From Ascaphus truei (Eukaryota > Chordata > Amphibia > Anura > Ascaphidae): a stretch of 64,000 bases of DNA. The notes beneath the pieces were generated by a model, which did not search any database, was not told the DNA's origin, and saw only the letters and a program-made list of their open reading frames with translations. The position numbers and the translations under genes were made by a program. The stretch is from NCBI GenBank assembly GCA_036426205.1, contig CM071570.1, positions 6,157,301-6,221,300 on the forward strand, in the 5' to 3' direction. The first letter of the stretch is position 1. Each line of letters opens with the position of its first letter. This document shows positions 34,571 to 45,349 of this stretch, in pieces.

Positions 34571-34745
34571 TATGGTGGGTAAAAAAGTGACAAAAATCCT
34601 CCACCGTACAGTAAATAAAAATATCTCATGTGAGCACATTCACATGTCTCAGACAGGTCTGCAACCCTGCGTTTCCCCCACTATCTCCCAGCATACAGTG
34701 CTTCCACTGCAGCAAGGGATTCTGGGAAATGAGCACACTGTCACC
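34571..34745 (+). repeat. Dispersed repeat R1, copy 4
   Basis: It starts TTATGGTGGGTAAAAAAGTG, with CTCCACCGTACAG, CACATGTCTCAGACAGGTCT and CTCCCAGCATACAGTGCTTC. It ends near AAATGAGCACACTGTCACC. Confidence 0.87.
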
Positions 34746-37250
34746 GTTTGCTCGTGTCAATGTTAACATGGACCCCTATAAGCTTATGTGTTTATGAAAC
34801 ACAGATTTTGGGGGGTATAGCTTTGTGTAGTACCCAGCAGGAAACGTATTAAGAAAATAGATCCCTTCTACTTCAGAAAGTTTGCTGTGTAGCTCACATG
34901 TACTGTACTACAGGCTTTTCTTCATAAGCTTATACTGTATATCTCACAGTATCTTCCTGAGCAGAAGTTTCCCAGCTGCCCAGTCTTGAACATTTTCTTC
35001 GGTCCAGAATTTTTTTTTTGAAGATTCCTCCCCCCCCCCAAAAAATCCCTGTTTTCAATAAGTCATATGAGCCTTGTTCTGAGCTGCTTGTATGTTTGGA
35101 ATGCGTTTTTAACAATTATCAGAATGAAAAACTGTGTTTACTTACATTTTTTGATACTATGTTTTACGACGTAGGAAATGTTCGGGTGAGCTCCCTAGAG
35201 AAACCCTCAGGGGCTCGGGGAGCTCATGTATAATACTGTATGTTCAAATTCAGGGCAGTAATACTTCACTCCACGAATCTTTCATCGGTCTGGAACTATT
35301 AAAACAACGAGGACTGCCTGGGGATGAGCACCGCCAGTACATGTATAGAAGTACGAGATATAAGAATGAATTAAGTATTTCACATAAACAGAGGTTGTTT
35401 TCGGCAAGAGTGTATTCACTTATTGCAGCAAACATACTTGATACTATTAAAATGAACTGGCCACATTTTCACAGATACAATAATAATCGTCAAAAGGGAA
35501 TATAACACCATTAATTGCGTCTCCCCAGTACAGTACTACCCATAGGGCCATTTTTTTATTTTTATATTATACTATCAATCTTCAGTCTACCTTGAGAAAA
35601 CTTGGCAGACATCCAAAGTGGCAGACATTGTGGGTCACTATTTGGAACGTATCAGACAAATCTCAACACCCTGATGTGTTTTTAAGGTGGCAAAATGGCA
35701 ACTAGTGCAGCGACTATGATATTTTATTTAAATAACCCCAGATTCCATCAAATAAAATTGCTCTAAAATTGCTCATTGTAAAAAAGGAAAAACATGAGTA
35801 GAGTGGATCGCACCTTTCATGTTACATGTGTAAGTCAGCTTACACTGTACATGACTGCGGTACACCATAAGCATCTGTCCCTGCTTAAAAAGGAAATACC
35901 CCCGTTTACATCCTAATGTAAGGTGATGAAAGATACAGTACTGTATGTGTGGATTGTCTGGTTATAACATTTATACCGTGAAATATACAAGTTGGTGATC
36001 GGATAGGTAAGCATCAAAAGCAAGAAAGGAGTTATACACTCAATTAATCGTACATTCTTTACTTAAGAGTTTGACCTCAAATAGCACATTTTTATTTGTC
36101 ATCCAAAATCAACATTAATGTCAAGTAGAATGTTTATACTAAGGTTTTACATACTTTTCCTGCATTTTCATTAAATAGCTGGGGGAGAATTCTAGTTCCT
36201 GGAGAACTGGCCTATTCACATATTCTCACACCTTCTGTTATCCCAACATAACAAGGCTATACATTTTCATACATCTTTCAAGACCACAAAGGAGCTTTTA
36301 CATGATACATGTAATATCCTATGTTTTAAAATAGGTTATAAGAGGTATTTATAACACGAATAACAGTTTGTACATTCCTGAAGAATAAGCCAAAGTAGTC
36401 TCCAAGAATATAGCCACAGCATTTCCAAACAATGTTCAGGTTGGCCCAGTAATAACTACACAACAGAAAGCCAGAAGCACTCGGATGAAATATACTAATA
36501 ATAATTATAATAAATGACCCCTGCTAAAACATCATCTCCAAAAGTATAAAACCTATAAAGGAGGATGGTCCTAAAAGGAGATGTGGAACTAAACAGAAAC
36601 TAAATGGATCCCTCTAAAAGCAAGCGGGAAGAAATCTCCTCAAGTATGGCAAGGAGACTAAGCAATCCAAAAATCTATACATTTATTACAATATATGTCC
36701 AATTACATATCTATCCCCCCTCTATGGGATTACTGTTTACACTTACAAGGTCAAGGGCCTTAAAGGGTGTAAAGTTCCTGGACTTCTCTTTTTGTGCACT
36801 TTTGGGAAGCTATAAAATGTTGCAATTTGGGGCATTTTTACTAGCATCAATTCTCTCTCTTGAGGTGAGATGACTGCCACCCAAACCTTCATTCCAGATC
36901 TGGGGTAATTCTGTGGTATATAATAATGTGGGGTCTTTGATCAAGTTCTCATAACAACCCCCATCAAGCAGGAGCCTTGTGTTCTCTCAGATATAATCCT
37001 CACTTCTCATAATAACCATACTCCCCCCTTTTATCAGAGGGGTTTATGACTATAGATTTTTCTCTTGCCTTTTATCTTCGTATATCATAACAAAAGTTAC
37101 ATTTGAATGTACTCATATTGCACTTTTACAGTGTTTATAAAATAGTATTACTCTTGTGGGAGGCTGGGTGCTCAGGAACTGGGATCTTTTTCTTCTCCCT
37201 TGATTGCTGAACATAATATTGCTCAGAAAACACCTTCAAGGACAGCTGAT

Positions 37251-37528
37251 CAAACAATGCTACTATAATTGGCACGTAGCACGAGATAAAAAAAGAACAA
37301 AACAGAGTTGTTGGCGAGGATACCATTCTGAATATGTTGAAACGGTAACTCCCGAGATTGATTATCGCAAATACTGAACCGTGTAATCAGGAATCGGTCA
37401 GAACTGACAGGTGTGATAGTCAATCTCTGGAGTTACCGTTTGAAGATATTCAGACTGGTATCATCGTCTACAGCTACGTTTTCTCCTTTTTATCTCGTGC
37501 TATGTGCCAATTATAGTAGCATTGTTTG
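37251..37528. repeat. Long inverted repeat (arms about 110 bp)
   Basis: The left arm 37251-37361 and right arm 37420-37528 are inverse copies around a 58-bp loop; outer words CAAACAATGCTACTATAATT and the inverse are exact. The loop contains a smaller palindrome (TCAGAACTGA). Confidence 0.92.
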
Positions 37529-38571
37529 TGATTAAGGCCGGTTGATACTGGCTTTCCACCATTGTGTTTAATTGTTTTTAGTTAGATGTGTCCAATTAAT
37601 TATGTATTTCGATATATATTGTAATAAATGTATGTATTTTTTGATGGCTTTGTCTCCGTGGCATACATCATGAGATCCATTTTGTTTTTGGCCCAATAAT
37701 AAATATGCAATGGATCGTCCATTGGTTTGCTGGAATCCCGCATTCGTCTGAGTTGATGTGTTACTATGTACAGAATTAGAGCTAGTAGCACAGCATGCTG
37801 AAAGTCTTTGCATCACAGGCATAGATACAGTATTACCATTTCCATTTCCTATGTATTTTGATTTCTTATGTATTTTAATATTTTATCATCATGCATCATT
37901 ACACTAAAAAAACAAGGTTGTCACAATACACTGCTTACATTGGTTATTGATTAGTTAATATTAACAAAAAATAACAGAATAGTTTTTTTTTTACAAAACA
38001 AATTGTCTTTGTTCATGGGTGAGACACAAATACAGAATAAGGGTGCGTTGTTGCCATGTTCTAAGCTTAGTGTTTAGAGAGAGGCTTAGAAGACTAACAC
38101 TTTTATAAGCTCAAAAGTTATTATGAGAGGTATATTTCAGTGGGGATTTAATACGTACTCCCCGTGCGGATATCTCAATGATGTATCGCTGTGCTCCATT
38201 CTTAAAGCAATGACTTTATGGAGGGTTATGTGATTTGAAGCATTGCTGGCCAGAGACAATTGCCTGCAGTAAATCAGCAGCACTTACTGCGCCAATGAAA
38301 CGTTTCAAAATGCCTCCGAGTGTGCAGCCAAAGTCAAAATACTTCGCAGGACAATGTAATGGTTTCAGTTAAAGACAATGCTTGCTAAGTCAATAGACGG
38401 GAATGCTGTTATTGCGATTAATCTATGAAAAAATGCTACCCCTGGATATTTTGATGTTAAAAACCCATTTGACGTTGTGCACGACTGGAGAGAAATGTAA
38501 TAACCGACCCTCATCCACATACATCTGACTTGATCATTTCTAGTTCAATGGGTGTAATGGACATTAAAAAC

Positions 38572-38800
38572 GTTATGGTGGGTAAAAAAAAAAAGTGACA
38601 CAAACCCCTCAACCGTACAGTGCACAGTAAATAAAAAATAGGATTCTACGTTAAAATGGATAAGCAGTAAAAAGTGACACACTGTGAGTGCTCATTTGTA
38701 TGTCATTACCCAGAATCCCTGGCTGCAGAGGAAGCACTGTTTACTAAGCGATAATGGAGAAAGACAGGGTTGCAGACCTGTCGGAGACATGCAAGGGGTA
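38572..38800. repeat. Dispersed repeat R1, rearranged copy 5
   Basis: The 5' end TTATGGTGGGTAAAAA is in + direction, but from about 38665 the body runs in the reverse direction (GTGAGTGCTCATTTGTATGT, CAGGGTTGCAGACCTG). The two parts thus form an internal inversion of the family. Confidence 0.82.
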
Positions 38801-39041
38801 TTTTTAGTTCATAGGGAGATTACATACTGTACGTTTTCCAAATTGCTAAAATATAGTGCAATAAACGAATAAAATAAAATAAAATAAATGGAGGTTAGTA
38901 TAAACCGTATGAAACGTTTGTCATTCAGTAACATACAATAAGATTTAAGCCGATGACTTGTGGCTTGTGGATGGTAATACCGGTATAGTGCGATTCTATG
39001 TCCCCGCAGTCACGCCTACATGTGGCTGCAATCCCCTGTTA

Positions 39042-39360
39042 GGCTGCGGTCATAGTAGGGGCGACGGCGCTCGCGACGAAAACAAAATGCATAAAGTTAA
39101 TGTGCACGGCCATAGTACGCTACGCGCATACATGTGAGAGACGGCGCTGCAGAAACTTCATGGGACAAAAACATTTGTTATTACGGCGCAACTGCCGGAT
39201 CACGTGCGCGGTTCAGCCAATGAGGACGAACCGCTCACGTCACGGACACACCCTCGCCACACCCCCGTCGCGCAAAACATGCAGGCCACAGATGGCTTCA
39301 AGTACAGGCACGCGTGATGTCACACACTCGTTCACTGGCGCGCCTACTATGTACCTGGCC
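39042..39360. mobile_element. Harbinger-type MITE upstream of exon I
   Basis: Left GGCTGCGGTCATAGTAGG and right CCTACTATGTACCTGGCC are imperfect inverses, flanked by TTA on both sides. The inside is CpG-rich, unlike the surrounding intron. It ends 153 bp before exon I. Confidence 0.85.
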
Positions 39361-39513
39361 TTACTTTGAGAAAGGAAAAGCAGTGGCTGGAGATATCTCC
39401 TGACGTGGCTCTTCCTATTTTGGAGCGTGGCTACGGTTATACAGAGCCTCTTTTTCTATCGTTGTAAAAACAGTGTCTAACCGTTCTGCCTATTTTGTTT
39501 TTGTGGATGATAG

Positions 39514-39621
39514 GATAAAATCAATGGGACCATCTGGAATGATATTGACGACATCAAAGCTTACAAGACTTTAGACTTGGATGAATTTGAGAAAATGTTT
39601 TCAGCCTATCAGCGGCACCAG
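39514..39621 (+). CDS. DAAM2: DAAM2 exon I, FH2 lasso
   Basis: This 108-nt exon (36 codons, phase 0 to 0) encodes DKINGTIWNDIDDIKAYKTL and then DLDEFEKMFSAYQRHQ. It is the N-terminal lasso of FH2, which wraps around the post of the partner subunit in the ring-shaped dimer. GT(I/V)WN(D/E)ID carries the second conserved lasso tryptophan, and F.K.FSAYQR.Q is a DAAM signature. The acceptor is gtggatgatag, with a weak pyrimidine tract interrupted by purines; the donor is CAG|gtatgt. A 9.1-kb intron precedes it. Confidence 0.96.
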
Positions 39622-41270
39622 GTATGTCTGAGGAATACTCGGAACTTGGGGGGTGATGGTGGGGAATATAATATTTTCAACACACAGGATAGACGTACAG
39701 TATAGGACTGTGTTGTGTTTGTTACACATTTCACAGGTCTGTTAGTCCAAGACGTCAGATCTGGCTCAGGCTAAAAATTACTTTCTTAAATGCAGAATCT
39801 GATATACCCCGATATTAATTGGGAACTTACAGTAGTAACTTTTCATTCTCTTCTCCTAATGTAAATAAAATCCTTCACACAAGCAGGGGGGAAAAGGCAG
39901 AACGATCTTGATAATATTGATGCATGTTAAAAATACCTTTCTCTGCTTCCCGTCAATTTTATTGCAAAGTTGATGTTAATAGGCGGCCCATAGAGTCTTG
40001 CATCGTGCTTTTACCTGTTTTCTCCCACTTTATCTAAAAAGCTGTCTAATTAGGACTATGGATTAAATGAGCTACTGTATTGCTTTATATACACAAACCT
40101 GCTAGCCAAACTAGCTTTCCATTAGCTGCTTGTATACATAACATAATTCCCCAACGGCCCATAATAACAAACGCCATTCAGAGGTCAATGGCGACTTGTC
40201 ATCCTAACGCTCAAGCAGGAGAGTGGAAGAATCCTCCCGCTACATGTCAGGTTTAGTGAATGTATGTTGCTATCCAGGAAGGTGTTTGGAGGGACCATCT
40301 CAGCTCTTAATTCTTGTTTGTGTTAATAGATCCGTAATCAAAATTGCAAATTAAATCTGTATTGAGTTTTATAGAAATATTCTCATCTCAGTCTTAACAA
40401 GTACTGTAGTATGAAACTCAGTCCCTATTGTCATAATAAAGAGGTCATGTAATTGGTACAGTAAGTCTTATTTGGAACCAACACATGGACCTACACACCC
40501 CGGTATCCACAAACCGGTGTTTTTCATGTTTTTTTTTTACTTCATAGAGGATGATGGCCCATATTTACTAAACAGCCTTCTGCCATAATACCTCTTCTGC
40601 CACTGGAAGACCCCTTAGAGGCCATTGACTTGAAGAGGATATAAGTGTCTTCCAGCACTGGAAGGTGCCCTATGGCAGAAGATTGTTTAGTAACCATGGC
40701 CAATGTGTTACGTGAAAGTGTGTTGTTAATGCCCAGCATATAAATAAATCACGTTCAATTATCAAATCCGAATGATATAACATTCATACATTAGGTCGCA
40801 TCGATTTTAATATTCCTATTAAGGATTGGGAGGTTTGAGAAATCTGAACTTGGTGAACTTTGGCATTTTGTTGGGAAGTTGAACTACAGAAACTCGTTGT
40901 CGTGTGCCAGCACAATCCGAGCCAAGACACAAGAAAGGCTCATCATCCCATTAGTTTTTTCTTTTTCTTCTTTTTTTTTTTTTAATAAACTGGGCAAAGT
41001 TTTGGATTTGCAAATGGAAAACTAAAAGTTTGCATTTCCAGTTCTGCTTATTTTGAGTTTTTTCCATGATTTTTTTCCAAATCCCAAACCAAAAGCAATC
41101 GAGTTTTGGCAAAACTAAAACACAAAACATTTTTTTTTTTAGAACCAAAATACCAGTAAAAGTGCCCACTCTTAAATGCTAAAACTGCTTCTTGTATGAA
41201 CTTTGTACCTTATTTTTCTGACTAATGTTTGGCATGTTTCATTCTCTCTTATCTGCTGCTGCCTGCATAG
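39622..41270 (+). other. Intron I-J
   Basis: The only element I can define is a palindromic MITE at 40555-40701. The sequence 40800-41170 is A/T-rich with long T runs. Nothing else is recognised. Confidence 0.75.
40555..40701. mobile_element. Small palindromic MITE, ATATTTACTAAAC ends
   Basis: The ends GGCCCATATTTACTAAACAG and GTTTAGTAACCATGGCC are inverted; inner arms CTTCTGCCATA and TATGGCAGAAG pair as well. No transposase is present. Confidence 0.82.
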
Positions 41271-41300
41271 GACCTGCTAACTAACACTTCTCTGAAGCAG
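41271..41300 (+). CDS. DAAM2: DAAM2 microexon J in FH2 linker (30 nt)
   Basis: The sequence encodes DLLTNTSLKQ, phase 0 on both sides, so inclusion or skipping keeps the frame. It lies between a consensus acceptor (gctgctgcctgcatag) and donor (CAG|gtgagt). DAAM1 has the alternative peptide DFFVNSNSKQ at the same place, between FSAYQR.Q and the linker/knob, with identical length and the same first and last residues. The human DAAM2 isoform I remember lacks this insert. Three TGC triplets in the 16 nt before the exon resemble the UGC elements used by SRRM4 at neuronal microexons. Inclusion in mRNA cannot be seen from genomic sequence. Confidence 0.82.
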
Positions 41301-41395
41301 GTGAGTATTCAGTATGATGCTTTAAAAAGCCACAATAGACACTTTTTTTTGCAAGATTCAACCTTGTGCGTGTCCATTGCGTAGCTGGACTAGAC

Positions 41396-41568
41396 CAGTG
41401 GTTCTAAATGTCAGTATGAAGTCCCACCAGCAGGTCAGCAGTTAAGGATTTCCCTGCTTAAGAAAAGTCAGAGACTGACCCGCGGATTGAGCCACCTGTT
41501 CTTAATCAGGGATATCCTCTACACCTGGCTTGTTGGTGGGACTTGATGTCTGCAGCTGAGGACCACTG
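41396..41568. mobile_element. hAT MITE, Charlie-like termini
   Basis: Inverted ends CAGTGGTTCT and AGGACCACTG enclose a centre related to the palindromic family (GGATTGAGCCACCTGT). The flanks GACTAGAC and GACTAGTC differ at one base. Confidence 0.88.
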
Positions 41569-42440
41569 GACTAGTCCACCTTCCAGAGCGACACAGCTTT
41601 CTCCCATGACCAAATAAGCGCCCTCCGTCTCCGCTGGTCTGAAATATCCCATCTTTTAGTACTCTGCTGAGTTTCCCTAGATGTTATTTTTAGACATAAC
41701 CCAACCAGTTACGAGAAACGTGAGATCAATGCCGCTGTTGCAACCTTTGTATTTTGGCCGAAGGTCGCTCTGAATTCCACCGCTGACCTATTGTAATTTA
41801 ATGTGAAAATAAAAACAAAATAAAAGAAAACATAGATACAGCAAAACTGGCCAGAAGGGATCTGGAAGGCATTCATGGCAAATCTTTTCCTGGTTCAGAC
41901 TGTTAATACTAACCAGGTGGAGTTGTCAGCACAAATTAGCTGGTGTTGTAACAGCCTTCAGTCTTGCTGCAGCTATGAAAGTGTATGTTGTTTCTTAGAA
42001 TGACTTAAGTTTGTTTCCTTTATATATTCTGATGCCTGTGTTTACTGACACAACTACAGCAGAATACACAGCTCAGGGTCTTACTTATCCAGCTCTCCCA
42101 GCTGCAGAACTGGAGCAAAAAAAAATGCAATGCGGATTTTGTTGTTTGCTAAATATGTTGTAATTCTTTTGCATGTTTTACCTTAGTTTTACAGCTTGTT
42201 ATATATTATTCCTCAAAAAAAAGAAGACTTTCAATAAGGGTTATTAAGTAGAATTGTGAGGGCTGAAAGTTTATATGCCAACGGGTTGCTTCATAAATAT
42301 ATTGTATACAACCCAAGCAGAATCACACTGCTCACAAGCAGCACGTTCTGAATATAGAAATGAATAAGGTAGTATGGTTGTGCCCAATCGTCTGAATTAC
42401 TGGCAATGGGTATAAAGATACACATTTGTACCCACATTTG

Positions 42441-42475
42441 TCCTGAATCAGCCGCTGGAGTAAGGGGGGCAGGGC
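42441..42475 (+). repeat. Duplicated short segment, copy 1
   Basis: TGTCCTGAATCAGCCGCTGG and AGTAAGGGGGGCAGGGCTA are identical to 44722-44760. I cannot assign the family. Confidence 0.9.
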
Positions 42476-43487
42476 TACACTTTCTCTAGTACTGAACAAG
42501 CTTCAGGAAAGTGACCAGTGTGATACTGCAATTTGACAGTGGGCTGGTCAGTTTGCCTTGTGCCTCTGTCTTTGCTTTTCATCTATATCAAAATGGCCTG
42601 AGCCTCAACAAGCAAAGCAGATGCTACTGCACCTTTCTGGTTAGGGAGGGAGGCTAGAGGTTTAAGGTCCAGAATCACTGAATGAAATCTTGTGACAGTT
42701 GTTAGTTGGACAATGTTGGACTGTCACGGTTGTGCTTTGGTTTTTAAGAGAGATAGAGAGTGGGCTGAGGTTTCTGGAGTAACATACCTGAGAGGGAATA
42801 GGGAGGGATGAGTGGGACAGGATGTGAGCGTAATGCCCACTTTTCCTAAATGTACCATTGAGTTTTCTGTTCTTGAATAATGAGTAAAAGGAACAGACTT
42901 ACAGGAATGCACACCAAACAATGATGTTCGGTTCAAAACCCTACATTAATCAATGGAAACATACACTTTGATAGCATTATCATGAACGGGACTGTTATGT
43001 CCATAGGTTACACATCCTTACGTTTCATGTGATACACATTTACAGGGTGTACTTAGTTAAACTGAATTCCCATGTACAGTACAGTAAGTACTGTATGTTT
43101 GATCCTCCTAAGTATCATATAACACTGAAATATATTAATGACAGAAGGAGGTTGGCTACTTCGTACTCATTCTATAGCATGCAGTAAATTGGTTTTATTT
43201 GAAGTTTGCTATTTTACTGACCACCTGCTCCCTGCTATTTCATTTCGTTTTATGGTGCGTGCCCTTTTTATGAGTTAGTTACTTTAGGGGGATCTCGGTT
43301 AAACACTTGTAAGCACCATAGGCTATAATAACCAATATCCCGTGGGCACACATTTTAGATTTTTCAATCATTATAGCCATATGTCAGATATACTCTATAG
43401 TTTACAAGATAGAAGCAATTACATTCCTTTGCCAATGCCAAACATGCGCCAACTAAGAGTTACAACCATCATGATGTTTCTCTAAAG

Positions 43488-43667
43488 CTGGGGTGGCCAA
43501 CGCCAGTGCTCAAGAGCCCCCAACAGGTCAGTTATAAGGATATCCCTGCTTCAGCATAGGTGGCCCAGTCAAAGACTGAGCCACGGATTGAGCCACCTGT
43601 GCTGAAGGAAGAATATCTCTTATACGTGGCCTGTTGGTGGCCCTTGAGGATTGAGTTGGACACCCTA
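43488..43667. mobile_element. Palindromic hAT MITE, diverged ends
   Basis: It starts CTGGGGTGGCCAACGCCAGT and ends GAGTTGGACACCCTA. The flanks CTCTAAAG and CTCTAGAC match at 6 of 8 positions. Confidence 0.88.
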
Positions 43668-44721
43668 CTCTAGACATAATAAGCCTCTTAATGCTTTCGG
43701 TGCCACAGCCGCTCCGGCACATTGCGTTCATGTGAGCGCTTCTCGGGAGCGATCACATGATCGCAACATGGCTGAACACACAAACAGCAGAGGAAGCGCC
43801 CCCTTCTTCCAGCCCTCATCCAGTCACCCTGCATTCAGCGCTTCTCAGGAGCACAGATCTCAATCCCCCCTAGAAAATGACCCAAAAAGCACATGGCTTC
43901 CCTACTACGACATGGGACCTGAGGAGTGCCCGACCTCATGCCACGTTAGCTACATCCAGGGGCACTCGGGGGCTTAACCATATCTCTTTCTTATTTAGTG
44001 CTGATGATCTACACAGCACTATTAATAGAATTTGACAGATACAACGAATCCGTGCCCTATAAAGCTCCCAATCTCATTTTGCTGTCACAAGAAATAAAGT
44101 GATCTGACATTATCATTGAGCTGTTCTATCAGCCCGAGCCTGTGAAGAAGAGCCTGAGTCTCAGAACATTGTGACGCGTTATACTGACAGTAGAACTCTC
44201 CTGTTGATTCACTTAACAATGTTACTCCCGGACATGGGTACCAGGTTTCTATAGGACAAGTGCCACTGCAGTATTAAACAATTGTGAAGGCTCTTTGATT
44301 GTATCAATTGTACAGTCATTTATTTACACATGCCCTATATCATATCTCTAACTGTCAATGACATGTCTGTAAATTGATTGTAACCATGTATCTGTCATCA
44401 TAACTCTGTGCCCAGGACATACGTGAAAATGAGACGTAACTCTCAATGTATTACTCCCTGGTAACACATGTTATAAACAAATTATAAATAAATAAAAGCA
44501 GGTTGTGTCTTCCTCCGTGTACGGGCTGAGGAGGAGAGGTTCACTTTTAAGAGCTTGACCTAAAATAATTTAGTGAATCCATTGCAAATGTGTTACCTTT
44601 CTACTGGTTTTGTGAATCCGCTAGAAAGGTATTGAGAAGTTACAGATGGAGTAGACTTTAATTGACTTGCTGGCGCATTGCAGCGGGAAAAACTCTATGC
44701 GCCAGCAGGAGAAGCGGCCAT

Positions 44722-44760
44722 TGTCCTGAATCAGCCGCTGGAGTAAGGGGGGCAGGGCTA
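44722..44760 (+). repeat. Duplicated short segment, copy 2
   Basis: This is the second copy of the segment at 42441-42475, beginning about 180 bp before exon K. Confidence 0.9.
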
Positions 44761-44898
44761 ACGTGCTATTTGCCCCACGGGGGCATGCCAGCAGGTGCTA
44801 TAATATCTGCTACATCCTTAAACCAACTAGCGCAGGTGGGAATAAATACTGCATGACTCTGTGTGTGATGGTTTTCCTTTGCATGCTTTTGATTGCAG

Positions 44899-45005
44899 AA
44901 GGACATGGATTCCATGGAAGACCTCTACCTGTCCACACGCAAAGTCAAGGAGCTCTCAGTAATTGATGGACGTCGGGCTCAGAACTGTGTCATCCTGCTC
45001 TCCAA
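44899..45005 (+). CDS. DAAM2: DAAM2 exon K, FH2 linker and knob
   Basis: This 107-nt exon encodes [20 protein letters not shown] and [15 protein letters not shown], plus two bases (AA) of a lysine. It covers the flexible linker and the start of the knob. The Ile in NCVILL sits where alanine substitution abolishes actin assembly in formins (Bni1 I1431, DAAM1 I698), so the actin-contacting residue is kept. The acceptor is gattgcag and the donor AA|gtaagt (phase 2). A tiny open extension into the intron is not coding. Confidence 0.96.
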
Positions 45006-45349
45006 GTAAGTGCGGTCATGTATCTCTGACATGGAACCACTACTGCTAAACCCGGCTGGCTTTCTTAAAGCAGATTTGCCAACCTTTGGGCCAATTATTA
45101 TCTACAAGGTAATTGGTCCAGTAGGTATTATTAACTAACCATTAATGGGAAGACATTACCCACAGTATTCTTAGTAATCACCAGGGTCAGAGATACAGCA
45201 GTTTCAATGACTATTCTGCTCTGGTGCAATTACTAATAGGAGTTGTTTTGGAAGCCACACAATAAACGTCAAGGTTAGGGCTGTAGTACTGCTGAAGACT
45301 TCACAGGGTTGAAATTTTTGGTTGGCTCTCTAAAGTACAATTGTATTGT

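Larger units (their letters stand above)
30447..39513 (+). other. Intron H-I
   Basis: It contains a short hAT MITE, AAGGGGTTAA stem-loop repeats, a nested DNA transposon, a hAT MITE at 34030, R1 copies, a long hairpin at 37251 and a Harbinger-type MITE just before exon I. Segments 32600-33630, 34770-37240 and 37530-38560 show no assignable feature; 36500-37100 is AT-rich with a C/T tract at 37020-37031. Confidence 0.75.
41301..44898 (+). other. Intron J-K
   Basis: It contains two hAT MITEs (41396, 43488) and two copies of a roughly 38-bp segment (42441 and 44722). The remainder, including 41580-42430, 42480-43480 and 43680-44700, shows no feature I can support. Confidence 0.75.

Noticed and set aside
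36604..36873. 89-codon open frame
   Set aside because: No recognisable domain, AT-rich intronic context, no splice or homology support.
37020..37031. Polypurine tract of an LTR retroelement (minus strand)
   Set aside because: No paired LTR, primer site or polymerase-like coding sequence is found around it.
43651..43977. 108-codon open frame
   Set aside because: It begins at the end of a hAT MITE and shows no domain or family resemblance.
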